Under the pieces are notes generated by a model. It saw only the letters and a list, made by a program, of their open reading frames with translations. It did no database searches and was not told the DNA's origin. This document shows, piece by piece, positions 52,519 to 60,271 of a DNA stretch of 64,000 nucleotides. Within the stretch, counting starts at the first letter, position 1, and the number at the start of each line of letters is the position of its first letter. The translations under genes and the position numbers were made by a program. Source of the stretch: Akkermansiaceae bacterium (GTDB taxonomy: Bacteria; Verrucomicrobiota; Verrucomicrobiia; Verrucomicrobiales; Akkermansiaceae); the NCBI GenBank assembly GCA_905182475.1, contig CAJJBR010000033.1:1-64000 (forward strand), read 5' to 3'.

Positions 52519-54921
52519 CTAACTTTTCACGACGAATCCTTCGCCATCCACTATCGTTTCATCAGGCAGCGGGAGGTTTCCAGGAAACACCGCACCATTT
52601 TCAATATGCCATCCTGGAAGGAGTTTTCCCCATGATCCGGGTTTGTGTCCGTTTTGTATAAGGCTGCTTTCCTTTGGCTTTGGCGGATGAGGCATGGACA
52701 TCGCGATGACTTGGTCATGAATCGCGAGGCATGGCAGATGGGTGACGTTTTCTTTTTCCAAAGGCTCCAATGCGGTCTCGCTGAAATCAAAAAATCTGAC
52801 AGGTATTTCAGATGACTTTGCCTCTTTGATGGCCTCCCGCAGCGCTCTCCCACCGATCCAGGTTTGCCCGGCGGCTGGATTAAAATTAGCGGATCGAATG
52901 AGTTTCCCTTTTGTTTGTCTTGCGAACTCACCTAGCGACTGCAGCCCATTGAGATCTCCTTCGAATAGGTGAAGTTCGGTTCCACGCGGCAGTGCATCTA
53001 GCTGGGTGAGCTGGTAGCCGTTGGTTTGCGCCGGAGTGCCGCCTTTCGTGAAACGCCTCGCGATCGCTTGGGCAGAGGTTTTCATCAAGGCTGCTTGAAC
53101 CAGCTTTCTATTAGGTTTTCCCGAAATCTCTTCGCCCACAGCTATGCTCAGTCCGTAAGGAATTTTATAAGGAGATTTCTTGAAAAACTTGCCTCGCTCA
53201 AAGGAAAATAGCGAACCCCACGAGCCATCCACCCACAGCGGGAAGATCGGTGACTTCGCCTTTTTTACGATCAGCTCGAAGCCTCGCTCAAGCTCGCACA
53301 ATCCACCTGTTCGTGTGAGTTGTCCCTCCGGGAAAAGGGCGACAACATGACCTTCCTCCAGTGCCTCAATGGTTTTTCGGATCGCCTCCAACGGCTGGTC
53401 GCGGCGTATCGTAACCGCACCGAATAAGCGAGCGGCAAAGCGGATCATCCCGCTTTTCATGAACGTCTCGTCCATCACGAAACGCACCGTCCTATCGGTT
53501 ACTGCGGAAATGTAGAATGAGTCGGCGAAGGTAACGTGGTTTGGCAGAAGAAGCACCCCGCCTGTTTTCGGAATCCTCTCCGTACCGGAAAATTTGATTC
53601 GGTAGAGCGTTTTCACAGCCGCGAGGCAGACAAGCCGGATGAAATCCGCCGGCAGGATACGGATGATGAACCAGCTCATCAGTCCGCAGGAAATTCCGAC
53701 GACTACCATCTGCATCCGGAAGCCAGCAAGCACCGTCATGCCTAGCATATGCGCCAGTTGGATCATCCCCTCGATGGCAGCCACTGCGATGATGCCTCCG
53801 AAGCAGTCCTGCAGGTTCACTGCAGATTGCAGTTCGCCGCGCTTGTCCGCTGGATAGCGATCCTGCATCCATGCATTCAGCGGGGCTAGGAAAAGGGCTG
53901 AGAAGAAAGCCAGTAGTCCGAGAGCGATCAAGAAAGGCCAATCATCCGGGGTCAGGAAAGCCAGCACCAACGCGCTCACGGTCATCGCGATCCCGGAAAG
54001 CGGCACCCACCCAAGCTCGATTCGTTTCCGTAAAAGCCATGATGCGAACCCGAATCCGATCGCCATACCAAGTGAGGCGGAGGCCATGAATATGGAGGAC
54101 TGAGTTCCGAAGCCCTCGCCCCCGGCAGTCATCGATTTCGCCACTTTCACTGACCACAGGTTGATGAACGCCGCGAATCCCCAGAAATAGGCCACGCCAA
54201 ACGAGGTATGTCGCAGTCCTTTGTCTGACCATAGTTCTCCGAGATCGCGGAAGTGGCTGAAGAGAAGTTTTCCGGAAAGTTTCTCCCTGCCATGAGCCGG
54301 AACTTTGGGGATCGAAATCGCCATCACCACTGCGGGAACCGAAATGCAGGCGAGCAGGATCAGCGGGAAGAGCGCCGCGTCCCATGCTTTTTCTGAAACG
54401 GAACCCATCGCGACGTAACGCTTGTCATACCACCAGCCCGCAACGATTTGGCCAGCAAGTATCGCCAGCATCGCCATCATCTGTTGCACCCCCGCCGCGA
54501 ATCCAAGGTGCTTGGAGCCAACGAGTTCCTTGTTAATCCCGATCTTCGCTGGGCTGAAAAACGCCGACTGCATGGCTAGCAGGAAAAAGCCTACCAGCGC
54601 GAGCGGCATGTTCCGGTGGAATACCGCGAAACAAATCAGCGTAAGGATGCATACCTGCGCGATCGCCGCACCCAGGATAACGTTTCTTTTTGAAAAGCGG
54701 TCGCTGAACCAACCCGCCAGCGGAGCGAAGAGCACGAAGGGGATCGCGATCATCAGACCGGCGGCGGACTCCACCGCGTAGCCAACAGCCCCACCCAGTG
54801 GAATGAGAATGAACTGCGCCGCCTTGTCGTTGAACGCGTTCTGCGTCTGCTGGACAATCATGCTCCAGTAGCCCGCCCACTGCCGTTTGTTCGGCTCGCC
54901 TACCGGTTCTTGCATGGCCAT
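52519..54921 (-). CDS. MFS transporter-acyltransferase fusion (LplT-PlsC-like)
   Basis: An 800-residue fusion. Residues about 15-410 are a 12-helix MFS carrier of the LplT type (QNAFNDKAAQFILIPLGGAV). Residues about 440-640 are a PlsC-type acyltransferase with NHVTFAD (His near 458) and LFPEGQLTRTGG (near 533). The last 160 residues (about 645-800, GKLLPGWHIENGAVFPGN) are not recognised and replace the AMP-ligase of E. coli Aas. It likely flips lysophospholipid inward and re-acylates it. It sits 6 bases after cysE on the same strand. Confidence 0.88.
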   Translation of the reverse strand: MAMQEPVGEPNKRQWAGYWSMIVQQTQNAFNDKAAQFILIPLGGAVGYAVESAAGLMIAIPFVLFAPLAGWFSDRFSKRNVILGAAIAQVCILTLICFAVFHRNMPLALVGFFLLAMQSAFFSPAKIGINKELVGSKHLGFAAGVQQMMAMLAILAGQIVAGWWYDKRYVAMGSVSEKAWDAALFPLILLACISVPAVVMAISIPKVPAHGREKLSGKLLFSHFRDLGELWSDKGLRHTSFGVAYFWGFAAFINLWSVKVAKSMTAGGEGFGTQSSIFMASASLGMAIGFGFASWLLRKRIELGWVPLSGIAMTVSALVLAFLTPDDWPFLIALGLLAFFSALFLAPLNAWMQDRYPADKRGELQSAVNLQDCFGGIIAVAAIEGMIQLAHMLGMTVLAGFRMQMVVVGISCGLMSWFIIRILPADFIRLVCLAAVKTLYRIKFSGTERIPKTGGVLLLPNHVTFADSFYISAVTDRTVRFVMDETFMKSGMIRFAARLFGAVTIRRDQPLEAIRKTIEALEEGHVVALFPEGQLTRTGGLCELERGFELIVKKAKSPIFPLWVDGSWGSLFSFERGKFFKKSPYKIPYGLSIAVGEEISGKPNRKLVQAALMKTSAQAIARRFTKGGTPAQTNGYQLTQLDALPRGTELHLFEGDLNGLQSLGEFARQTKGKLIRSANFNPAAGQTWIGGRALREAIKEAKSSEIPVRFFDFSETALEPLEKENVTHLPCLAIHDQVIAMSMPHPPKPKESSLIQNGHKPGSWGKLLPGWHIENGAVFPGNLPLPDETIVDGEGFVVKS

Positions 54922-54927
54922 TTGTGA

Positions 54928-55752
54928 TCAGATGTTGCAGATCCAATCGGTGCAGGTCAGATGTTGATCCATCTCCATGGCAGGATTTTTTTCCCGCGCC
55001 TGACCTACTACGATTGCCGGGACTCCGGCCACGGTAGTGTGAGGAGGTACGTCGCTCAGCACCACGCTGCCAGCGCCGACCTTCGACTGGGTGCCGATTT
55101 CCACACGTCCGAGGATTTTCGCACCCGCCCCGATGAGGACTCCGGAGCGAATAATCGGGTGCCTGTCACCGGACGCCTTACCTGTGCCGCCAAGAGTGAC
55201 CTCGTGAAGAATTGAGACATCGTCTTCGATGATCGCAGTTTCACCGACCACGAAGGAAGTCGCGTGATCTAGTAAAATACCGCAGCCGATTTTCGCCGCA
55301 GGATGGATGTCTGTGGCGAAAGTTTCCGAGGAAATACTCTGCAGATAGAGCGCCAACCAGCGCCGGCCATCGTGCCACAGGCGGTGGCTCACTCGATAGG
55401 TGGAGAGCGCCATGAAGCCTTTGAGGAATAACAGCGGCTCGAGAGGTGAAAAGCACGCAGGATCCCGCTCGAACATTGCAAGCAGGTCGCGCCCGCAGGC
55501 ACGTGCGATCTCCGCATCCCCAGCGATGATTTCAGTGAAAAGCGGCTCGATCATCTTGCGTGGCATGTCCTCGCGCGCCAGTCTGCGTGCTAGGCGCACC
55601 GCCAATGATTCTGCAAAACTTCCACGTGAGAGCACCACGTCATCCACAAGATGTCGCAAGCCTTCCTCTTCTTCGCACAATTTTTCCGCCTCCGAGCGTA
55701 GTTGCGCCCACAGGTTTTCCAAATTCGCGGCTTCCCCCCTGCACAACTTCAT
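54928..55752 (-). CDS. cysE: Serine O-acetyltransferase CysE
   Basis: A 274-residue SAT that makes O-acetylserine for cysteine synthesis. The N-terminal helical domain (LWAQLRSEAEKL) is followed by the left-handed beta-helix: DIHPAAKIGCGILLDHATSF, VVGETAIIEDDVSILHEVTL, GGTGKASGDRHP, and GVLIGAGAKILGRVEIGTQS. The tail ends in TDWICNI, with the C-terminal Ile used in binding CysK in other species. I start it at ATG 55752, which has a good GAGGGTGG site. Longer starts (55791, 55800) lack a ribosome site. Confidence 0.94.
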   Translation of the reverse strand: MKLCRGEAANLENLWAQLRSEAEKLCEEEEGLRHLVDDVVLSRGSFAESLAVRLARRLAREDMPRKMIEPLFTEIIAGDAEIARACGRDLLAMFERDPACFSPLEPLLFLKGFMALSTYRVSHRLWHDGRRWLALYLQSISSETFATDIHPAAKIGCGILLDHATSFVVGETAIIEDDVSILHEVTLGGTGKASGDRHPIIRSGVLIGAGAKILGRVEIGTQSKVGAGSVVLSDVPPHTTVAGVPAIVVGQAREKNPAMEMDQHLTCTDWICNI

Positions 55753-55798
55753 TCCACCCTCTGTTACCGCCTTTGTTTCCTTTGCACTCATGTAGCTC

Positions 55799-56212
55799 AT
55801 GAAAATTTCCCAAAAATTAGAATACGCCTGCCGGGCTCTTGTACAACTCGCGAAGACCTATGACGGCAAGAGTCTTACCCGTCTTGACGAGCTTGCGCAA
55901 CGCGAAGCTGTCTCTTCGAACTTTTTAGTACAAATCCTAAACGACCTCCGCCGCGCCGGTCTCATCGACTCCCGCCGCGGTGCCAACGGCGGCTACGTCC
56001 TCTCCCGCCCTGCGCAAAACATTACTCTGCGACAGATCGTCGATGCGGTGGAGCCCTCCCAGCTCCAGAATACCGCCGTCGATCAAGGCGATTCCGGCTC
56101 TGCAGTCCGCCGCGCCTGGGAAAGCGTCTCCACCAAGCTCGCCGCCGACCTCGATACGGTAACCCTCGAGTCCCTCGCTAGCCCGCCTTCTGACCCGATG
56201 TTTTACATTTAG
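55799..56212 (+). CDS. Rrf2-family regulator (CymR-like, no Fe-S ligands)
   Basis: A 137-residue Rrf2 protein with winged-helix core: ISQKLEYACRALVQLAKTYD, then LAQREAVSSNFLVQILNDLR and GLIDSRRGANGGYVLSRPA. The cysteine triad that holds the cluster in IscR/NsrR is missing; the only Cys is near residue 11. It is divergent from cysE with a gap of 46 bases. Because CymR-type Rrf2 proteins control cysteine synthesis through CysK, a CymR-like role over cysE is a reasonable inference. Confidence 0.85.
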   Translation: MKISQKLEYACRALVQLAKTYDGKSLTRLDELAQREAVSSNFLVQILNDLRRAGLIDSRRGANGGYVLSRPAQNITLRQIVDAVEPSQLQNTAVDQGDSGSAVRRAWESVSTKLAADLDTVTLESLASPPSDPMFYI

Positions 56213-56284
56213 GCGATGGAAAATCACCGGTATCCTGCCAGCGGTAGGAATTGACTGGAGTTCCATTCCAGCTAATATTCCAGC

Positions 56285-56536
56285 ATGACCCAAGTGCATC
56301 TGCAAATCCCAGAAACCACGCCGGTTGCCCTCGGGCTTGATTCGGAAAACGTGGGTGATGCCATTTTGTTGGCCGCAGCGGTGCAATGGTTTGAAAGTGG
56401 AAAGCTCTCGACTGGTGCGGCTGCCGAGTTGGCCGGAATCTCCAAGCCTACCTTTGTCGAACGGCTGAAGGATCTTGGCGCATCTCATTTCCGTCAAAAC
56501 GGGGAAGAACTTCGTGAAGAAATTGGGAATGCCTGA
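56285..56536 (+). CDS. UPF0175-family antitoxin
   Basis: An 83-residue protein of the UPF0175 type: IPETTPVALGLDSENVGDAI at the start and the helical DNA-binding part AAELAGISKPTFVERLKDLG. These proteins are antitoxins or regulators paired with DUF3368 (PIN-like) toxins. Here the downstream toxin gene overlaps it by 8 bases but has lost its core. No second copy is seen in the window. Confidence 0.85.
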   Translation: MTQVHLQIPETTPVALGLDSENVGDAILLAAAVQWFESGKLSTGAAAELAGISKPTFVERLKDLGASHFRQNGEELREEIGNA

Positions 56537-56711
56537 GGACGTCTCCAATACCACCCCGCTCCAGTATCTGCACCAGATCGGACTTCTACTCAAGGCGAAA
56601 CAGGCCGGTCTGATAGATGCCGTATCTACATATGTAATCGGTCTGGAGAAAGTGGGCTTTCGCCTAGCTCCATCGACCCGGCAGGATTTCCTCTTACTCT
56701 CAGGTGAATGA
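56529..56711 (+). pseudogene. DUF3368 (PIN-like) toxin with internal in-frame deletion
   Basis: A 60-residue frame beginning MPEDVSNTTPLQYLHQIGLL, the usual N-terminal start of DUF3368 toxins. It jumps directly to LKAKQAGLIDAVSTYVIGLE and KVGFRLAPSTRQDFLLLSGE, the usual C terminus. About 90 residues with the PIN catalytic acids are missing without a frame change. The toxin is therefore inactive. The start overlaps the antitoxin stop (ATGCCTGA), the normal operon arrangement. Confidence 0.8.
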
Positions 56712-56745
56712 GCATCTGTTGTGATTTAGAATTTAAAGTATCCCT

Positions 56746-59700
56746 ATGATCCGCTGGTTCGCAAAAAACGATATCGCCGCCAATTTCCTGCTCTTCGGGA
56801 TCCTTGCGTGGGGCATTTGGTCTGCTGTGGAAAAAGTGGCTCTGGAGGTGCAGCCGGCTTACTCTCCGGAGAAGATTTACATCAATATTGACTACCGTGG
56901 CGCCAGCCCGGCTGATGTTGAGAAAGCCGTCGTCCTGCCGGTCGAGTCGGCACTGGAGGGGCTCCCAGGGGTGAAAACGATCGAGTCTCGGGCTAATGAT
57001 GGGAATGCTCGGATCATCGTTGTTTCCGAGTCGAAACGGAATCTCAAGCCTCTGCTGGAGGAGGTGAAAACCCGGGTGGATCGCATCAACAGCTTTCCCG
57101 ACGAGGTCGACCCTCCGCGTGTTTACATCCCGGACACCAGCCAGTGGTATGATGTGATAAAAATCGCCATCCAGGGCGATATGGACGAGGCGGATCTGCT
57201 CCATGCGGCGCGCACGGTGCGGGATGATCTCATCGCGATGAAAGGGATTTCACAAGCTTCCGTGCTGGGGGCTTCGCCTTTGGAAATTTCTGTAGAGGCG
57301 GATCCAAGGCTCTTGCGTGCTTACGACCTTACTTTTGCTGACCTCGGCAATGCCATTCGCAAATCTTCGATCGACCTTCCTGCCGGCCGAATCCAGACGG
57401 ACGAGGGTAGGCTTACCATTCGCTCGAAGGGGCAGGCATACACCCGGGAGGATTTCGAAAAGATCGTCATCAGCAATAGCAAGGGCTCTGAGGTGAGGCT
57501 GTCCACCGTGGCAAAGGTTATTGACGGCAGCGAGGAGAGCAAAAAGATCATGCGCTTCAATGGCAAACCATGCCTGCTGGTGGAGGTGCTTAGGCTGGGG
57601 AATGAGAACGCATTGGAGATCGCCTCGAAGGTGAAAGAATACGTTGCGTCTTCGGATCAGCGCTTTCCAGAAGGGGTCAGCCTTTCCGTGTGGGACGATT
57701 CTTCAGAGGAATTGGAAGGCCGGCTCGGCACCCTGCTGACTTCCATGCTCCAGGGTGGCGTGCTTGTTCTTGTGGTGCTCGGGCTTTTCCTTCGTCCCAT
57801 GCTCGCTTTCTGGGTGACGCTCGGTATCCCAGTCGCCTTTGCTGGCGGGTTTATCGTCATGCCCTACTTCGATCTCACGGCGAACGTGATGTCCATCTTC
57901 GGCTTCATCATCGTCATCGGCCTGGTTGTGGATGACGCCATCGTGACTGCGGAAAACGTTTATACAAAACTCAAGACGGGCATGGATCCCCTGGAGGCGG
58001 CGACAGAGGGCGCCTCCGAGGTTGCGACGCCGGTCACCTTCGGGGTTATCACCACTATCGTCGCCTTCGTTCCGCTGATGTTTTTCGAAGGATTCTACGG
58101 GGCTTTCACGAAACAGATTCCACCCATCGTTGCCGCTGTCCTCGTTTTTTCCCTGATCGAGTCAAAACTCGGCCTGCCATGCCACCTGAAGTACGTAAAA
58201 GTTAACCGCAAGAAGCTCAACGCGGCGGAGCGTTTTCAGAAACGGATCGCAGATAGCTTGGAGACTTTTGTTGTAAAGGTTTATGAGCCTGTTCTCCGCC
58301 TTGCTGCCAACCACCGGTATATCACGCTCTCGCTCTTCCTCGCGCTCGGAATGGCTTCCATCGGCTATTTCTCCTCCGGGAAAATGGGCTTTGTGAACAT
58401 GCCCTCTATTGATCGGAACCGTATCGTTGCCATGGTTCGGATGACGAGAGATACGAAAGTGGACATCACCGAGGCAAGAACCCAACAGGTCGCCGATGCG
58501 CTTAGCCAAGTAAAAAGGGAGTTCACCGATCCCGCCACTGGCGATTCTCTCATAACCGATACCCTCACTTCCGCAGGTGGATGGTCCGGTCGCAAGAGCG
58601 TGGAACCGCACACCGGTTTCGTAGTCATCGGCGTGACCGATCCGGGGAAACGCTCCGAGCCGGGGCCGAAAAATTCCGAAATCGCCGCCCGCTGGACCGA
58701 GTTGATCGGGGAGATGCCCGACGTGCAGAATTTCTGGATTTCCGGTGATCGTGGACGGGGCATGGGCGGTGACGACGACCTCGAATCGATTTCCCTGGAG
58801 ATTCGTGGCCGCGATTCCGAGGAAAAAGATGAAGTCGTCCGCGAAATCGAGGAAATGCTGGAATCCTACGACGGGATCGAAAGCGCCTGGAGTCGCTCCG
58901 GGGGGACAAGCGATGAACTGCTTATCACCATCCGTCCCGAGGGCGAGGCGCTTGGCCTCACCCAGCAGGCACTTTCCCGCCAGGTGCGCAGCGCATTTTT
59001 CGGAGAACAGGCGCAACGGGTGCAGCGGGAGAGGGACGATATCCGCGTGATGATTCGCCTACCTCGTGCTCAGCGGGAATCGCTCGCTACATTGGATAGT
59101 CTCCGCATTCGCACTCCCTCAGGGGGGCAGGCTCCTTTCCATACCATTGCCACTGCCACTTATGTGAAAGCCCGCTCAAGGATCGAGCGTGTTGACGGCT
59201 CCCAGGTCATAGAGATCTCCGCGAAACCGGTCGATGAGTCCATCGATGTCGTCGCCATTTCCAAAAACCTGGCCGGAGAGCTTGACCGTATTCTCAACAA
59301 ACACCGCGACCTCTCCTGGCGCTACACCGGCTACGTCGCCGACCACGAGGATACGAAGAAACGCTCCATCTACGGCGGCCTTGCCTTGTTTTTCACCCTA
59401 TACGCCCTGCTAGCCATTCCGTTCCGCTCCCTTTACCAGCCGTTGTTCGTGATGCTCGCCGTGCCCTTCGGAGCCATCGGGGCACTCTTCGGTCACCTGA
59501 TCATGGATATCACTCCGTCCTACCTTTCCGTCTTTGGTATCCTCGCCCTCGCAGGTGTGGTGGTGAACGATTCCCTCGTCATGGTTGATTTTATCAACCA
59601 GAAGACCCGCGCCGGGGGAGATCTCTTCGAATCCGTCATCTCCTCCGGCACCCGCCGTTTTCGCCCTATTTTCCTCACCTCCGCCACAACCTTCGCGGGG

Positions 59701-59913
59701 CTCATGCCTCTGATCTTCGACCGCTCCCTCCAGGCGCAGTTCCTCATCCCCATGGCAGTCTCCCTGGCCTTCGGAATTTTATTTGCCACAGCAATCACCC
59801 TCTTCCTCATCCCTTGCTCTTACCTCGCAGCAGAAGAAATTCGCGTCCACCTCGGTAAGGCGTGGGTCTGGTGGAGGTATCCGGGCGGTAAGCCCTCCAT
59901 CGACGAAAAGTAG
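56746..59913 (+). CDS. RND-family efflux permease (AcrB-like)
   Basis: A 1055-residue inner-membrane RND pump with 12 helices and two large periplasmic loops. The proton-relay motif GLVVDDAIVTAENVYTKL lies near residue 394, and conserved porter regions such as VVLPVESALEGLPGVKTIES and IYGGLALFFTLYALLAIPFR are present. The C-terminal half has LSVFGILALAGVVVNDSLVM. No membrane-fusion protein or outer-membrane channel gene is adjacent: the TA remnant precedes it and a minus-strand regulator follows. Substrate is unknown. Confidence 0.95.
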   Translation: MIRWFAKNDIAANFLLFGILAWGIWSAVEKVALEVQPAYSPEKIYINIDYRGASPADVEKAVVLPVESALEGLPGVKTIESRANDGNARIIVVSESKRNLKPLLEEVKTRVDRINSFPDEVDPPRVYIPDTSQWYDVIKIAIQGDMDEADLLHAARTVRDDLIAMKGISQASVLGASPLEISVEADPRLLRAYDLTFADLGNAIRKSSIDLPAGRIQTDEGRLTIRSKGQAYTREDFEKIVISNSKGSEVRLSTVAKVIDGSEESKKIMRFNGKPCLLVEVLRLGNENALEIASKVKEYVASSDQRFPEGVSLSVWDDSSEELEGRLGTLLTSMLQGGVLVLVVLGLFLRPMLAFWVTLGIPVAFAGGFIVMPYFDLTANVMSIFGFIIVIGLVVDDAIVTAENVYTKLKTGMDPLEAATEGASEVATPVTFGVITTIVAFVPLMFFEGFYGAFTKQIPPIVAAVLVFSLIESKLGLPCHLKYVKVNRKKLNAAERFQKRIADSLETFVVKVYEPVLRLAANHRYITLSLFLALGMASIGYFSSGKMGFVNMPSIDRNRIVAMVRMTRDTKVDITEARTQQVADALSQVKREFTDPATGDSLITDTLTSAGGWSGRKSVEPHTGFVVIGVTDPGKRSEPGPKNSEIAARWTELIGEMPDVQNFWISGDRGRGMGGDDDLESISLEIRGRDSEEKDEVVREIEEMLESYDGIESAWSRSGGTSDELLITIRPEGEALGLTQQALSRQVRSAFFGEQAQRVQRERDDIRVMIRLPRAQRESLATLDSLRIRTPSGGQAPFHTIATATYVKARSRIERVDGSQVIEISAKPVDESIDVVAISKNLAGELDRILNKHRDLSWRYTGYVADHEDTKKRSIYGGLALFFTLYALLAIPFRSLYQPLFVMLAVPFGAIGALFGHLIMDITPSYLSVFGILALAGVVVNDSLVMVDFINQKTRAGGDLFESVISSGTRRFRPIFLTSATTFAGLMPLIFDRSLQAQFLIPMAVSLAFGILFATAITLFLIPCSYLAAEEIRVHLGKAWVWWRYPGGKPSIDEK

Positions 59914-59945
59914 CCTGCCGTCGAATCCTGAATTCATATATACAC

Positions 59946-60179
59946 TCAATGAATTTGTGAGTTGCCCCACGGTCCTAGATCAACCGGTGCCAACAGTCGC
60001 CAGACTTCCATGTCATGTCCTTTCGCCAATCGCTCCAAGGTGGAAAGTCTTAGATCCCTTTTCCGCCCAGCCTCAATGGCCTGATAGTATTTGTAGGACA
60101 TCCCGGCCACTTCGGCGAATTTTTCCTGTGTCCAGCCACGCTCGTTCCGCAAGGCTTTAAGCCTTGCCAGAGCAAGCAT
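59946..60179 (-). CDS. Small Xre-family DNA-binding protein
   Basis: A 77-residue protein: ALARLKALRNERGWTQEKFA followed by EVAGMSYKYYQAIEAGRKRD is a classic Cro/CI-type helix-turn-helix, and LSTLERLAKGHDMEVWRLL completes the domain. I start it at ATG 60179, which puts the first helix at the N terminus. It stands alone between the RND gene and the broken surface-protein gene on the other strand. Target unknown. Confidence 0.85.
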   Translation of the reverse strand: MLALARLKALRNERGWTQEKFAEVAGMSYKYYQAIEAGRKRDLRLSTLERLAKGHDMEVWRLLAPVDLGPWGNSQIH

Positions 60180-60271
60180 TTGAGAACAATCTCTTCCATC
60201 GAAAGATTTCAATCTATATGTTTGGGAATGTGCTTTACACCTCCTCCACGGTAGTCTGTAATTGAAATAGA

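Noticed and set aside
58162..59016. 284-residue frame opposite the RND permease gene
   Set aside because: Antisense shadow without motifs; the RND frame is certain.
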